Source: Kiritimatiellia bacterium
Lineage (GTDB): Bacteria > Verrucomicrobiota > Kiritimatiellia > RFP12 > UBA3636
Reading direction: 5' to 3'
Length of the DNA: 43,167 nucleotides
NCBI GenBank assembly: GCA_017481725.1
Contig: JAFUOX010000098.1
Location: forward strand, 1-43,167
The notes under the pieces are model-generated. The model had not been told where the DNA came from. It searched no databases and worked only from the letters and a program-made list of their open reading frames with translations. The translations under genes and the position numbers were made by a program. Shown piece after piece: positions 43,078-43,167 of the stretch (position 1 is the first letter of the stretch; every line of letters starts with the position of its first letter).

Positions 43078-43167
43078 ATGGCAGAACTTACAGTAAGTAG
43101 AAAAACAATTTTAGCAACTTTTACTGAATTGATAAAAGATGTAAAAGTAAAAAAATTTACAATACCA
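43078..43167 (+). CDS. Start of a gene, possibly GmrSD/DUF262-like (cut by window end)
   Basis: Thirty codons are visible, MAELTVSRKTILATFTELIK then a segment ending KKFTIP at the edge. The start lies 1 nt after the upstream stop, so it belongs to the same operon. GmrSD-type DUF262 proteins often begin with such a short helix and then continue IPxYQRxYxW; the visible end would fit. With so few residues this is a weak call; a different ATPase or Res-type subunit is possible. Confidence 0.3.
   Translation, partial: MAELTVSRKTILATFTELIKDVKVKKFTIP

Overview
This window looks like a chromosome segment of a low-GC member of the PVC group, most likely a Lentisphaerota/Verrucomicrobiota-type bacterium from a gut or similar habitat. 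The clues are the PVC-style short omega subunit, the GBE-type (eukaryote-like) glycogen branching enzyme, and a polysaccharide-degrading operon with very large multidomain glycosidases. This is a judgement from protein resemblance; no database search was run.

Layout. 1-17 kb is a conserved core, all on the + strand: a cut-off glycogen branching enzyme, a BspA-type leucine-rich-repeat surface protein, a NagD-type HAD phosphatase, pyrimidine-nucleoside phosphorylase, an unusual UvrA, a TPR protein overlapping a LysM lipoprotein, a UxuB-type reductase, then serS, prfB, yicC, rpoZ, smpB, ribF and an HD-domain phosphohydrolase. It ends at a bidirectional terminator near 17.06 kb. 17-28 kb is a sugar-catabolic block on the - strand: a tandem class II aldolase with a degenerate second half, an M14-type metallopeptidase-like protein beside a GH106-like glycosidase, a LacI regulator, and a secreted clan GH-A hydrolase with carbohydrate-binding modules. 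The genes fit uptake and cleavage of a deoxysugar- or uronate-containing glycan followed by aldol cleavage of the released sugar phosphate, with LacI as local control.

28.2-43.2 kb is an accessory island, more AT-rich and with Firmicutes-like genes. Its first part is framed by long direct repeats (28403-28572 and 34704-34884, sharing a 108-bp core with 3 mismatches) set among other dispersed repeats. Between the repeats lie a broken tnpV, a small orphan gene, and a - strand cluster: an AbiEi-type antitoxin without its usual AbiEii partner, a two-TM protein, the C-terminal stub of a cytosine-5 methyltransferase, a DNA methyltransferase, and an overlapping DGQHR-domain protein whose N-terminus resembles a PD-(D/E)XK nuclease. 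Beyond the right repeat, on the + strand, is a second defence-like operon: SNF2-type helicase, DUF4391, type III-like Mod methyltransferase, a protein with a C-terminal PD-(D/E)XK-like motif, and the start of a gene resembling GmrSD/DUF262 proteins, cut by the window edge.

The best candidates for something little described are the methyltransferase-DGQHR pair (possibly a restriction-modification system with nuclease and DGQHR domains in one chain), the five-gene helicase/Mod/nuclease operon, and the AbiEi/two-TM pair with a possible small RNA diverging from its promoter. No tRNA, rRNA or CRISPR array was seen.
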